From Pigoraptor vietnamica (taxonomy: Eukaryota > Opisthokonta > Filasterea), in assembly GCA_943704525.1 (NCBI GenBank), contig CALSCQ010001705.1, forward strand, positions 1 through 61,536: a stretch of 61,536 nucleotides of DNA, written 5' to 3'. The translations under genes and the position numbers were made by a program. Shown here piece by piece: positions 23,572-39,631 of this stretch. Position 1 is the first letter of the stretch. The number at the start of each line of letters is the position of its first letter. The notes beneath the pieces are model-generated. The model did not search any database. It was not told the DNA's origin and saw nothing but the letters and a program-made list of their open reading frames with translations.

Positions 23572-26500
23572 ATGATCTCAACAGTGGAGGAGCGCAAGAA
23601 GTGGCCGCGCAACTTTGACGCCCACTACAGCGCGCTGTGCAGCCTGCGCAATGTGTGCCCGGTCGAGTCCGTGCGCGAGAGTGCGCAGGCGCTGGCAGTG
23701 GACGTGCGCGTGGACCGGTTGGACGCGAGCGACCTGCCGCCCCTGTTTGATGCGATTGCGGGGGACGTTTCGCTCAAGGAAATTGCGGTGCTGTCCATGC
23801 ACCCGCGCGGGAAGACGGCCAAGTCGCAACGAGCAGCGAACGGTGTGGCGCTGTCTGTGCGAGGCATTGCACTGTGTGTGTGTGTGCGTGTGTGAGTGTG
23901 AGTTTGGCTCGGTCAATCTGTAGGAGATTCTGTTACTGATGCCGAGTTCGTCGCTTTGCGCAGCGGCTTCCCCCAAAAAGCCGGCAATTTGCGACCCAGA
24001 CCGCACGAATACGCTCTGCAAGTGAGTATCGCGGTCGTCAGACATTGTTTTTCGCTTGTATGCGTTTGGTGTGCCGTGTTACGCTTGTGTCTTAGGCGAA
24101 ATGCATTTCCGTGCGTGCAGGAGCATCGGATCGTGCCTGTCGCACACCGTCTCACTGGTCGATCTGAGCATTGTTAACTTGAAGCTGCGGTGGCGCGACG
24201 TCAAGGAACTACACGCGGTGTGTGCAAGTGCGCGTATGGGACCACGCCGCATCTCTTTACCGTTGCGTGCATGCTGCAGACGAGGCCGCCCCCTATCTAT
24301 ATATTTGTCTCGTGCAATGTCTGCTGAGGTGCTTGGTGCGTCTTTCCGTCGCTGTGGTCGTATGACGCAATGGGCGTTCCATGCAATCCAGGGCCTCCGT
24401 AAGAACACAACGCTGTGCAGCCTCGTGCTCGCCCACTGCGCCATTGGCGACAAGGGAATTGAGAGTGAGTGCGCAAAGCAGCGCGGTGTGCGTCTGCGCT
24501 ATTCGTGTGCACCCCTGTGTCATACGTTTATGTGTTACATTAGCCGGAGGGAATGCTGTGTTACATAGTGTGGTGTGTGTGCGCTATTCGCGTACACCCT
24601 TGCGTCACACGTCGTACATGCCACTTGAGTTGCGAGGGCATTTCCCATAGAAAGGGCGCGTTCTGATGTGCGCAGTGGATGTCTGTTTGCGCGCAGTTCT
24701 ATCGAGTGGCGTGCGCAACCACCGGCGGCTGCAGCGGCTTGACATCACCGGATCGAAGCTCACTGTGAAGGGCGCGCGCGTCGTCGCCGAGATTATAAAA
24801 GTGAGCAAGGCTCTCTTTTGTGTGCGCGTGTGCGTGTGTGTCTTGCGTTTGCATGCGTGCGTTCCATTTGTGTGCATCCCTGTGCGTGGCAAGACGCCCA
24901 TTGCCAGTTTCTGCGAGTGACGTGTGTGCTGCTGCATTCCGCCCTCAGTTTCAGTCGACCAAGACGCCGTTTGACGCGTGGGCATCCACGCTGCGGCAGG
25001 GTGCGTCGTCGCGCGGTCGTAAGGCGCCAGCGGCACCGCCACTGTGCGAGATTGTGCTGGCGGACAACCCGCGCGTGGGCGATGAGGGCGTCGCTGCGAT
25101 CGCAGAGGCCCTCGCGGACGACTCTACCATCAAGGGTGGGCCACGTGAGCTTTGATTGCGCCGCCACGTGTTCCCTCGCGGCGCCCCTCTTGTTTATGTG
25201 CACACACACACATTCGCGTACAAGCGCGTAGGCACACACGCACACACGCACATGCTCATGCACGCACGTACACCTGAATATTGCAAGCGAGGGACTCACG
25301 TTCGCATTGCCTCATCCTTCTGTTACGTAGCGCTCGACCTTCGTAACTGCGGCATATCCGACGCGGGCGCGCGTGTGCTGCGCGGTGCTCTGCAGCACAA
25401 CACGGCGTTGAAGCACATCGATTTGCATGATAATGGGATCGGTGGGTTGTGCGTGCGTGTGCGTGTGCGTTCGTATTTCGTGTGTGCGTGTGTATCGTCG
25501 GCGTGGCGTTATGGGCGCGTACGTGGGCGTGATTGTGTGTGTGTGTGTGTGTGTGCGTGTGCGTGGCCGTGTATGTTTGCATGCTTTGGCTCTGTGCGGT
25601 GCGCGCATGCAAGAGACATCAGGAAGGTATTAGTGTATCTGCCACGTTGGGCACTCACGATAAGCCACTTTTGCTGTGAAGGGCACGTCATGTGGACGGA
25701 CATTGAGACGCAGTTGCGGTACTCGCGTGAGCAGCCGCACGCGGGTTCGGCCTCTGCCCGCGAGAGCGCGCCCTCGGAATCGTTGGAGAGGGTGCGTTCG
25801 CACGTGCGTCCTTGATGTTGCCTGTATTCGCTGTTCGTGGCTGGGACTGTCACGCACTGACAGCGATTCCCCGTCCCACAGAATGAGACGGACTGGCTGC
25901 CTCCAGACTACGCGCACGCACTGCGGCATGGCCCCCCGCGCCCTCAGCGAATGCTCGGCGGTTCCGCGGCGCCGTCGCAATCGCACGTTGCTGTCGAACA
26001 CCTGGCGGGCGCGGTGTCGCACGGTCGGCTGGGACTGCCGATGCACGCGTTGCACCCGCCGCACTCCCACGCATCCTCCCATGGCCGGGATGTGGGCGTG
26101 CAGTCGAGTGAAGCGTCTGCGGCAGGTGCGTCGTGCTTTTCATGTATGCCTGCGCGCTGCAATAATGATACCCGCGATCCCTCTCTTGTCGAACGCGTAT
26201 ATGGTTTAAGCTGGCGCGGCGTCATTCCGTCCAACATGCGCGTGTGTGTCTTGACACTTGGGTCGCGCGTCGCAGATGTGTTCCTGCGGGAAGCCAGCCT
26301 GGAGCGCCGCCTCGCCGCTGCAGACAGTGCGCGCATCGCAGCGGAAATGCGTGCGCTCGAGTTGGAAACGGCGAACACGCGGCTGCTTGAGCAGTTGCAC
26401 CGCGGCGGCGTGCGGCAGAAGGTGCGCGTCTTGTCAGCGCGCGCACACACAAATGCGCTGGTACACGCACACACTAGCGCACGCGTGTCATTGGCGACAT

Positions 26501-27828
26501 TATGAAGGCTTCTCATACTGCGCCCTATGTGCCACTTTTTTGCAGCTCGTCCACGCAATCGACGCTCTCCTCGGTTGGTGTCCGTGTAATGCCGTGTGTG
26601 AGAGACACACCGCCGCGTCCATGATGCTCTGTATGGACTCACACACTCACTTGCGGTTGCTATTATTGCAGCGGGGACGTGGGACTCGACGCTGATTGCG
26701 GACGACAGCGAAACGGCACATCTCCTAGAACGCGCCTTTGTCGAGTTTCAGCGGCTGCGGGACCTTCGCCGCGCCCCGCAGCTACCGCAGGCGAACGCGA
26801 AAGTGGACGACGACGGCGGCGGCTTGCCTGGCTGGCAACCGGCGGCGGCAAGGGCGACTTCAAGTGCACCCGTGGTGTCTCTTGGTGCGCACGGGGCGAG
26901 AAAGTCCGCGGACATGCGGCCTTCGGTGGCTGTGGACGACGACGTGGATGAGCTTGCGTACTCGAGGGCGCTCTTGGAGGAGGCGGCCGACACGTCGACG
27001 CTGCAGGACATTCTGAACGAGAGCGCGCGCCTGTTTGACCTGCCGGGGTGGGTCCCCGGTGCCTCGTCCTCGCGCCCGTCGCGAACGGTGTCGGCGGAGG
27101 TCGCGGCCGCGATCGAGCGCACGCAGTTTGAGCAGCTGGACTCGTCTAGCAGCGCGTCGGTGGAAGGGTCGGCGTCGGCGTCGCAGTCGACGCGCTCGTC
27201 GCTTGCCGGGCCCCCGCGGAAAGGCAAGCGGGTCGACGAATCGCACGCGACTACGGGGAAGAAAGTGGCGCGGGACGTGGCTGCTGCTGCCGCACTTGCC
27301 GCGGCGCCCTCGGCGGCCACTCCGCGTGGGAGGGAGGACTCGTTCGCGTCGGACGCGGAGCGGAGCGGTCGATCCGCAAGCGCGAGGTCGAGCGCGGTGT
27401 CCGGCAGCGGCGCGAGTGGCGCATCGAGCAGGGCGTCGTCGGGTCGCCGCGTGGGTGGCGCGATCACGATGACATTTGACGAGATGTTTGGGGACGCTGC
27501 GGAGGCAGACGAAGCCGTGGATGGCGAAGCGTACGAACAGTCGCCGTCGGAGGGAGAGGGTGGAGAAGGGAGCGATGGCGGCGCGAGTGAGAGCGAACAG
27601 GGCGAGGGATCGGGTGAAGAGCACGTGAGCGAGGGCGAGGACGACGGGGAAGACGTCGAAGAGGATGAGGCGGGCGACGCATCGGACGGTCGCGGCGAAG
27701 AGGGCGGAGAGGGGTCTGGGGAAGGGGACGCGAGCGAGGGCGAGTATGGGGACGATGGCGATTGGGAGAGCGCCGGCAGCGAAGGCGCTGCGAGTGGCCA
27801 AGAGGAGAGTTACGGCGATGAAGACTAG
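23572..27828 (+). CDS. CEP78: Centrosomal/basal-body protein CEP78
   Basis: Predicted 868 aa from 12 exons: 23572-23842, 23964-24021, 24121-24217, 24392-24464, 24676-24800, 24949-25135, 25331-25441, 25682-25791, 25882-26125, 26276-26421, 26546-26573, 26672-27828. The N-terminus (HYSALCSLRNVCPVESVRE) and a ribonuclease-inhibitor-type leucine-rich solenoid (LCSLVLAHCAIGDKGIE, LCEIVLADNPRVGDEG, ALDLRNCGISDAGARVL) match CEP78 repeat by repeat, including the KFQSTKTPFDAWASTLR insertion seen in animals. A coiled coil follows at exon 10, then ALLERAFVEF-like text aligned to the CEP78 C-terminal helix. The last 250 residues are Ser/Ala/Glu-rich and acidic, unlike animals. CEP78 acts at the mature centriole in ciliogenesis, so its presence implies a ciliated cell. 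Exon 5 may instead begin at 24697. Confidence 0.9.
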
Positions 27829-28050
27829 GGACGGACGTCGCTCTTCGGTTGCGCTGCTCGGCTGTGTCGTATTTATGCCCGCGATGTGCGCAATGTTGCC
27901 GTGTACATAAATGAGTTCCGAAAAATGAGTTTGCTGCGAGATGCTCTCGAGGACCTGGGAGCTGTCTGGACAGTGGGAACATGGACCGTCTCCTTTGTAA
28001 AAGGCCAGTTGTGCGCATTGAATCTCCCTCGCGAACCGTCGCGTGTGGCC

Positions 28051-29822
28051 ATGTGCAGCGTCGACGAGGACGAAGCGGCGCCCGTCGCGGCCGAACTCGG
28101 CCTTCTTTCTCTCGAGAGCGAATGGGACTCGCAGTCACCCGCAGCGTCGCTGGCGCCTCAAACCCCGGTGCTTGAAGACGCACGCTACGCGCACGTGGCG
28201 ACATGCGTGCGGTGCACGCAGCACGCGGCCATCCTCCTCCGCGAGCGGGACGCGTACTGTCGAGGGTGCTTTGGTGGATACTTTGAGCACAAGTTTCGCG
28301 CGCAGTTGGGGAAGACGAGGGCGATCAGGCGCACTGATAACGTGAGTGCATCCCGCGTGCATCCCCCGTGTTATAATCTGTCTGTGCTTCTATCGGTTCC
28401 TGTCTGTATTGTGCACGAGCGCGTGTGTGGGCGAGTTCATTTCTTGAGTATAATGCCGCAGTGTGCGATTCATGTGTGCGTATGGTCGATTTGCGCTCCA
28501 CGCGTTACCGTACCTCCTTGTCCAACCCTTAACGGTGCGTGCATGCGTGCGCGCAGGTGTTGATCGCGTACTCGGGCGGCCTTTCTTCCGCCGTCCTCGT
28601 GCGACTCTTCGCCGACGTGTTTCTCGCCAATAGCGCCGCGCACGGCACAGCGCACCCAACGCACGCAGATCGCACCGGTCGCACCGGCAAAACATTCGCC
28701 GTTCACGTCGACGAGAGCGTCGCCGTCGGTCGGAGTGACGAAGAGCGCGCGCGGCTTCGAGACGCCCTGGACGCCCTCGCCGCGCGCACGCCGTCGATCC
28801 CCCTCTCAACTGTGAGCATTGCGCGCGCGTTTGAATTGGACGGTGTGCGTGGCGGAGGGGCGCAGGGACTCGTCGTGGAATGCGCTGCCGCGGAAGGTTC
28901 GCCGGATGGCTTTCGCATCTGTGCGCGGAGTGCGTCGTCGCAAAGTGAGGCGAGCAGCGAGGAGCGCGCGCGTGCTTTCTTCGCTTCGCTGTCGTCGCTG
29001 ACGGCGCGCGAGGACGCCCTACGCATTTTCCGCTGGCAGCTGCTCTGTGCTGAGGCCGTGCGGCTCGGGTGTCAGGTCGTCGTGAGCGGAGAGAACGCGT
29101 CGTCCCTCGCGGTGAAGATGCTCGCGGCGATTGCGACGGGGCGCGGCGCGTCCCTTGCGCAGGAGGTCGGATTCGCGGACGACCGCTTCGCTGCGAATGG
29201 CGTGGCGGTGATTCGGCCCCTGCGCGCCGTCCTCTCGAAGGAAGTCGCGTTCTATGCGCGCGGGTGCGGCGCGGAGGCGTACGTCGCACCGCCCCGCGAG
29301 TGGGCGACCATGGCGCCGAGCAAGGCGAGCATTCGGCGTCTGACGGAGGCATTCGTGGCGGGACTGCAGGCCGAGTTTCGCTCCACGGAGAACACGGTGC
29401 TTGCGACTGCAGACAAGCTGGCGACGGACCGCGCAGGGTCGAGGGGACGCGGCCAAGGCAGTGAGGAAGCGGCCGCGCGGTGTCCCCTGTGCAGCGCACC
29501 CACTAGCACCGCCGCAGCGGCCGCTGGCGCCGCGTGCGACGGCGCGGGTGCGTCCACGGCGGGTTGTGGCGACTGCGCGTGTGACGGTCAGAACGCTGGC
29601 GGCGGTTCGTGCGGAACAAAGGCCGGGGGAGTTGTCGACGTGGGCGTGTTCTTGTGTTACGCATGCCGCGCGTTGTTGAGGGACGTGAAAGTGGATGGCG
29701 GATCGGAGTTGCCGCCGTTTGCGGCCGAGCGGTTAAGGGAGGCTCAGCGCGCGCAAAGGCGGGAAAAGATGCGCGGCGAAATATCCGATTACTTGCTTGA
29801 GGACGAGGACCCCCCCACATAG
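28051..29822 (+). CDS. CTU2: Cytoplasmic tRNA 2-thiolation protein 2
   Basis: Predicted 518 aa, exons 28051-28341 and 28557-29822. CTU2/NCS2 partners CTU1/NCS6 to thiolate U34 of Lys, Glu and Gln tRNAs. Seen: start MCSVDED (cf. MCQVGED in human), CVRCTQHAAILLRERDAYCRGCF zinc-type cysteines, FRAQLGKTR, a degenerate PP-loop AYSGGLSSAVLVRL, HVDES, LTAREDALR, GENASSLAVKMLAAIATGRGASL, KEVAFYARG, and two C-terminal CxxC pairs (RCPLC, CYACR). An upstream in-frame ATG at 27886 exists, but the family alignment favours 28051. A 111-bp piece of this gene (28812-28922) recurs, inverted, at 31537-31647. CEP78 ends 222 bp upstream on the same strand. Confidence 0.95.
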
Positions 29823-30046
29823 CCACTAAACGCCGCTTGAATTTTGTGTGTGTGCAGTGCGCCCCGCTGTGTCTGCGCGGCATGCTCACGTGATCTCGGC
29901 CACTCTATGTCTCAGCGCGACACATCGCTGTCCGGCTGCGCGTCACATGTTTTCCTTCTGGACTGCTCGCTACGTTCGCGCAACACAGCGAAGATTGCGT
30001 CGCTTCGAATTGCCCATTCCTTTTCTTTATATACAGACGGGCAGTG
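29823..30046. other. Convergent 3' spacer, CTU2 / ARMH1-like
   Basis: 224 bp between stop codons. Contains a TATATACAG string near 30028; no feature is supported beyond 3' UTR sequence. Confidence 0.5.
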
Positions 30047-34490
<4,444 letters not shown>

Positions 34491-35714
34491 CGACGCCGCG
34501 GGACGGCTCGAGTGCGATTACGCGCTCCCCCACCTGCCCACCGGCCTATCTCCCAAAAGGACGAACACGGGCGCTCTCTGTCCCAGCATGCAACAGCCGC
34601 GAACACGCACAGCCGCTGCAGAATGAAGAGGTCAGCGACAAGACACGAGGGATTTGGCAGACGTTGGTTCAGAAGGAGAGTTACTGATTGCTATGGAAAC
34701 AAAAGCCTGTAAATGAGCGAGATCTCGGTAATTTTATGTTACGCGTGTTACTACACTAAACGGGGTAACTCGCCGCTTCTTCGATCTCCACTGAACGCCA
34801 CGACACGCCGTTACTCACAGGGCTACTCTTTAGTGTGCTGTCAGATCGTTGTCGTAGTTTTAACAGGCCGCGTTGTGCATCTCGCTTTTCCCTATGAAGG
34901 CGACCACTGGTTGTTGTCAGCCATGCCCTGAATCTGCCTTCGGCTGGCGCTGACCGAAAAACTACGATCTCATTCACTTTATCTCACGAAAACATTTTGG
35001 CGGCCACTTCTCGAAAGAGAGCAAAGTAAAATCTAAATTGTGCTTTGTCGCAGCCTTCATACAACAGATGTAGTGCAACTGAAAGCCAGAGCAGAATGTT
35101 AATTCACAGCCGGTGCCATTTCTTTATCGATTAGAGATCAAATACCAGCCGCGAGGGCCGCGCAGCAACTGTAGACTCATCAGCGCTTCCCTTCGCGCAC
35201 ACACGAGCGAGTGTGACGAGGGGGGGGGTCAGCATGCTGGGCTGGACGGTGTTGCGGACCCACCAGCCCCGGAGAGTGTCTAATTCACGGCATTGTCATG
35301 CAGGTTTCATCTCCGTTGTTTGCATCACGTGGATATATCTTACTGAGTGCGAGGGCGAACCCTGCACGCAGGTCAAGATTATCCTACTGATGAGTGGGGA
35401 AGACGGTGGGCCGCGCGCACGCACGCACACGCGCAGTGCTCAAAGGTGCGCGGCTTATGGGAGTGCGAAATGGCCGAGATCTCGGCGAGATTTGGAATGC
35501 GATTGTCCAAGCACGTGCTGCGCGAACTTCACTTCAGGTTACATCAATCCCTTTGTCGCAAGACAGTAGTCGCGCGTGAGCTTGCCCACAAAGCTCTTGG
35601 GCTTCTCTTGACACTGCTCGCGCTGTTTGGCTGCTTTTGATAGATGCGGAGTTAAGGTCCTTGGGTTGGATTTTTGTGCCCCGAACTGCGCGCTGCAGGC
35701 AAGGCAGTCGAAAA
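34491..35714. promoter_or_regulatory. Divergent spacer ARMH1-like (-) / PWP2 (+)
   Basis: 1224 bp, AT-richer than its neighbours between 34630 and 35130. An RFX X-box-like ATTGCTATGGAAAC lies at 34687-34700, about 200 bp upstream of the ARMH1-like start. Open frames around 35213-35640 have no recognisable homology, no conserved splice structure and compositional bias, so no gene is called. Confidence 0.45.
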
Positions 35715-38700
35715 ATGAAGTTCGGCTTTCAGGTGAGTGAGCGCGCTTCCCTCGTTTGCTCATCGCGCATGGCAAGGGCCATTGTGGGCGACTCGATTCT
35801 CCGCATGTGTCACGTGATGCTGAATGAGCGGCACTCTGGCGCAGTTTTCGAACCTGTGTGGGACAGTGTACAAGCAGGGCAACCTCATCTTCACGCGCGA
35901 CGGCAACAGCCTCCTCAGCCCCGTCGGCAACCGCGTGTCCGTGTTCGATCTCGTCAAGTAAGTTGTGTGTGTGTTCGTGTGCTAGGTCGACGAGGGAGCA
36001 GCTGTGGTCACAACGTCTGCGTATGTTACGCAAGTTCGGATACTCGGCTGACGCTTGCACACGCAGCAACAAGTCTTTCACGCTCCCGTGCGAGGCGCGC
36101 AAGAATGTCGCCGTTCTCGCCATCTCTCCCAACGGCCACTTGCTTATCGCAGTGGACGAAGAAGGGCACGCGCTGCTGATCCACCTCACCCAGCGCGCCG
36201 TTCTCCACCACTTTAACTTCAAGGAAAAGGTCAGCGACCTTCGCTTCAGCCCCGACGGAAGATATCCGCCCTGTTGAGCTGTGCCTGTCACACGCGTTTG
36301 TTTGCGAACATGCATGCGTTACATACACGTACCCGTGAGGTTTGTGACGATGTTGACGGTGACGGGTCAGTGAGTGTGCGTTTAAGTGTGCGTCCTCCTT
36401 GACCGGCCATGTGTTGCTGCCGAGCGCACGTTCTTCGTCGTGACGCACGGCAAGCGCGTGCAAGTGTGGCACTCGCCGTCCGTCGGAAAGGAATTTGCGC
36501 CGTTTGTGCTTCACAGGACCTACGCCGGCCCTTATGACGACGCCGTGTGTCTGGGCTGGTCGCCCGACTCGAGGTGAGTGGCGATTGTCCGCCAATTCAT
36601 GTGTGTGCGGATGGCCTCTTCTCTGCGGCTGTGTGGCAGTTACGGAGACTACCGCATGTGTAGTGGCACGCGGATATGTGTGTTTCGCTCCATTTTATGT
36701 GCGCCTGTTACGCGACTAACGTGGTCGTGTCGTCGCAGGTTTTTCCTCGTCGGTTGCCGCGATTTGACGGCGCGCCTGTATTCTGTGGACCCGATTGAGG
36801 GCTTCACGCCGGTTACCATGTCAGGACACCGCGATGTGGTTGTGGGCGCGTTCTTCTCCGCATCTGGCGACGAGGTGGGAGGTGGCACTTGTCTTGACAC
36901 ACTTGTGCTGTGTTCGCTCGAATACGCTGCGCCCCTGTCTCCCTACGCCGCGTGCGCGCAACCTAATGACGTGTGTTCTCGGCATAGGTCTACACGGTCG
37001 GCCGCGACGGAGCGCTGTTTGTGTGGTCGCAAGTGCCGCAAGGGGACGGGTCGTCCGCGTGGCGCATCACTGCCAAGCACTATTTCAACCAGAGCCACGC
37101 GCGCGTGGTGTCGTGTGCGTTCCATGCGCCCGGTCGCCTGCTCGTCGTCGGCTTCACGAATGGCGTCTTTGCGCTGTACGAACTGCCCGAGTTCAACATG
37201 ATCCACAGCCTCAGGTGCGTCCCACACGTGTGCGGGGTGCGGTGCATGCTCCATGTGTGTGTGTGTGAACATAGGACAGGGGACGCAACGTGTTCCCTGT
37301 GTGTATATATATGTTGCCGTTCAAACGCCGTGCTTCTTGCTCCTGTGTCTCAACTGCCCCTTCTCCCTCCCGCCAGCATCTCACATCACCGCGTGACGAC
37401 CGTCGCGATCAACTCGACCGGCGAGTGGCTTGCTTTCGGTTGTGCGTCCCTCGGCCAGCTGCTCGTGTGGGAATGGCAGTCCGAGACGTACGTCCTCCGA
37501 CAACAGAGCCACGCGGGTGAAATGTCGGCGCTCGCGTACTCGCCCGATGGTCAGACGGCGGTCACTGGCGGCGAGGACGGCAAGGTCAAGGCGTGGAACA
37601 CGACGACGGGCTTCTGCTTTGTCACGTTCTCGGAGCACACGGGCGGCGTCACGGCCGTCGCGTTTGCGGCGCACGGAAATGCCGTGTTCACCGCTTCGCT
37701 GGATGGCACGGTGCGCGCGTTTGACCTTGTGCGGTACCGAAACTTCCGGACGTTCACCTCGCCGTCGCCCGCGCAGTTTTCGTCGCTGGCGGTGGAGAGC
37801 AGCGGGGACGTGATATGCGCCGGCTCGCTGGACACGTTCGAGGTGTTTGTGTGGGCGGTCCAGACGGGTCGCCTGCTGGAGGTGCTCACGGGACACGAGG
37901 GGCCCGTTAGCGGCCTGTCGTTTGCGCACAACCGCGCGCTGCTGGCGTCGTGCTCGTGGGACCGAACCGTGCGCTTTTGGGACGTCTTTGAGGGGAAGGG
38001 CAACGCCGAGGTGCTGCAGCACGGCTCGGACTGCCTCACCGTCGCGTTCCGCCCGGACGACCAGCAGCTCTGCGTGTCCACGCTCGACGGGACGCTGCAC
38101 CTGTGGGACGTGCGCACGAGCCAGGAGGTCGGCACGATCGAGGGCCGAAGAGACCTCGCGGGCGGGCGCAAGGCAGAGGATCGCGTCACTGCGAAGAACT
38201 CTGCCGCCGGCAAGGCGTTCGAGTCGATCTGCTACTCTGCGGATGGCCGGTGCCTGCTCGCCGGCGGCGCGTCCAAGTACGTCTGCATCTACGAGCTGTC
38301 GCAGCGCGTGCTGCTGAAGCGGTTCCGCATCTCTGAGAACCGCGCGCTCGACGGCGTGCTCGACAAGCTCAACAGCCGCAACATGGCGGAGGGCGGGCCC
38401 CTCGACGCCATCGAGCACGACAGCGGCGACGAGCGCGACCGCATGGGCACCGGTCCGAAGGACCCCACGCTCCCCGGCGTCAAGTCGGGCGACCTCAGCG
38501 CGCGGAAGACGCGTCCGGAGGTGCGCACGAAGGCGGTGCGCTTCAGTCCGACCGGCCGCGCGTGGGCCGCCGCGTCGACGGAGGGCCTGCTGATCTACTC
38601 GCTGGACGCGTCGATCGTTTTTGACCCCTTTGACCTCGACGTCGACATTACGCCCGACGCGATTCACGCTGCGACTGCGCGCGGGGACCACCTCGCGGCG

Positions 38701-39232
38701 ATTGCGATGGCCGTGCGGCTTGGCGAGCGCGCGCATTTGTTTCGCGCACTGGAGGCCGTCCCGCCGTCGGACGTCGTGCTGGTTGCGCAGCAGATGCCGC
38801 CGGCGTACGTCGACCGGCTGTTGTCGGCGGTGGCCGCGCAGTTGGACGCGTCGCGGCACATCCAGTTTTACCTCGAGTGGTGTGCGTCGCTGCTCGTCGC
38901 GCACGGGCGAATGATACGCAACACGGCGCAAGAGCGCATGACGGTGTTGCGCGATTTGCACAAGAGCCTGACGCGGCAGCACGACGACATTGCGCGTGTG
39001 TGAGTAGTCTTCGTCGTTAATTGTGTTTGCAGGCTTCCGTCACGCACGCAAATTTGGCGTTCTTTTCTGTGAACTGCCAGCTTATTAGTTTTTCGCCTAT
39101 TTCCCTTGTAGGTGCGACGACAACGTTTACACATTGCAGTATGTCCTCACACTCGCAAATGCGTCGGCGAATGCGGCGCAATCGCAAGCGCTCGCGGCGA
39201 ACGGGGAGGGCTCGATGGACACGTCCGAATGA
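35715..39232 (+). CDS. PWP2: PWP2 / UTP1, WD-repeat subunit of the U3 snoRNP UTP-B complex
   Basis: Predicted 858 aa. Exons 35715-35732, 35845-35957, 36067-36261, 36430-36573, 36739-36874, 36988-37214, 37377-38999, 39112-39232. Starts MKFGFQFSNLCGTVYKQGN like yeast and human PWP2; then SPDGRFFVVTHGKRVQVW, NSTGEWLAFG, LGQLLVWEWQSETYVL, AYSPDGQTAVTGGEDGKVK, TVRAFDLVRYRNFRTF, TGRLLEVLTGHEGPVSGL, the PWP2-specific RFSPTGRAWAAASTEGLLIY and DPFDLDVDITPDAI, and the UTP12-like helical C-terminus. It acts in early 18S pre-rRNA processing in the nucleolus. Intron 3 is of AT-AC type (separate entry). The TGA at 39001 lies in intron 7, not at the end of the gene: exon 8 restores a tail aligned to other PWP2 proteins. 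Confidence 0.97.
36262..36429 (+). other. U12-type AT-AC intron in PWP2
   Basis: 168 bp. 5' end ATATCCGCCC, 3' end CGAGCGCAC; branch-site match TCCTTGAC at about 36396-36403, roughly 27 nt from the 3' end. Removing it joins GAC GGA AG to G TTC TTC, giving SPDGRFFVVT, the conserved PWP2 reading (human SPDGRKFVVT). Without removal the frame stops after SPDGRYPPC. Confidence 0.88.
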
Positions 39233-39631
39233 ATTGACAATGTGCCGTCGTGTCAATGTCATTGACAAGTGAATGGCAAATCGGCTGTAGTAGTGGTTGA
39301 TTATTATCTCCAATCGACTTGTTTGTTTCCTCTCGTCAAATGGGTTGAGTTTGTCTCTCACATGAAACATTGGGCGCGTGTCTGTCGTAAATAATCCGGC
39401 ATTCTATCAATTGCAGCGCACTTCGACATTTGTTGGTGCGGAGACTCACCATTCAACCCAAACAGGGAATAACAGCGATGCGTAGCGACAAAATTGTGCT
39501 GCAACCCCTGATGCATCCTTGTTTTTTCTTTCTTTTTTTCCTTTCGGATTGGTTGGCCGAGCTGACGTCCACCCAGACCATATTTGCTCGGACCACACTG
39601 TCACACTGCAATCATGCCAAGCGACAGTTTA
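39233..39631. other. Convergent 3' spacer, PWP2 / PUM3
   Basis: 399 bp between stop codons, AT-richer, with an oligo-T/pyrimidine tract near 39521-39545. No coding or RNA feature is recognised. Confidence 0.5.
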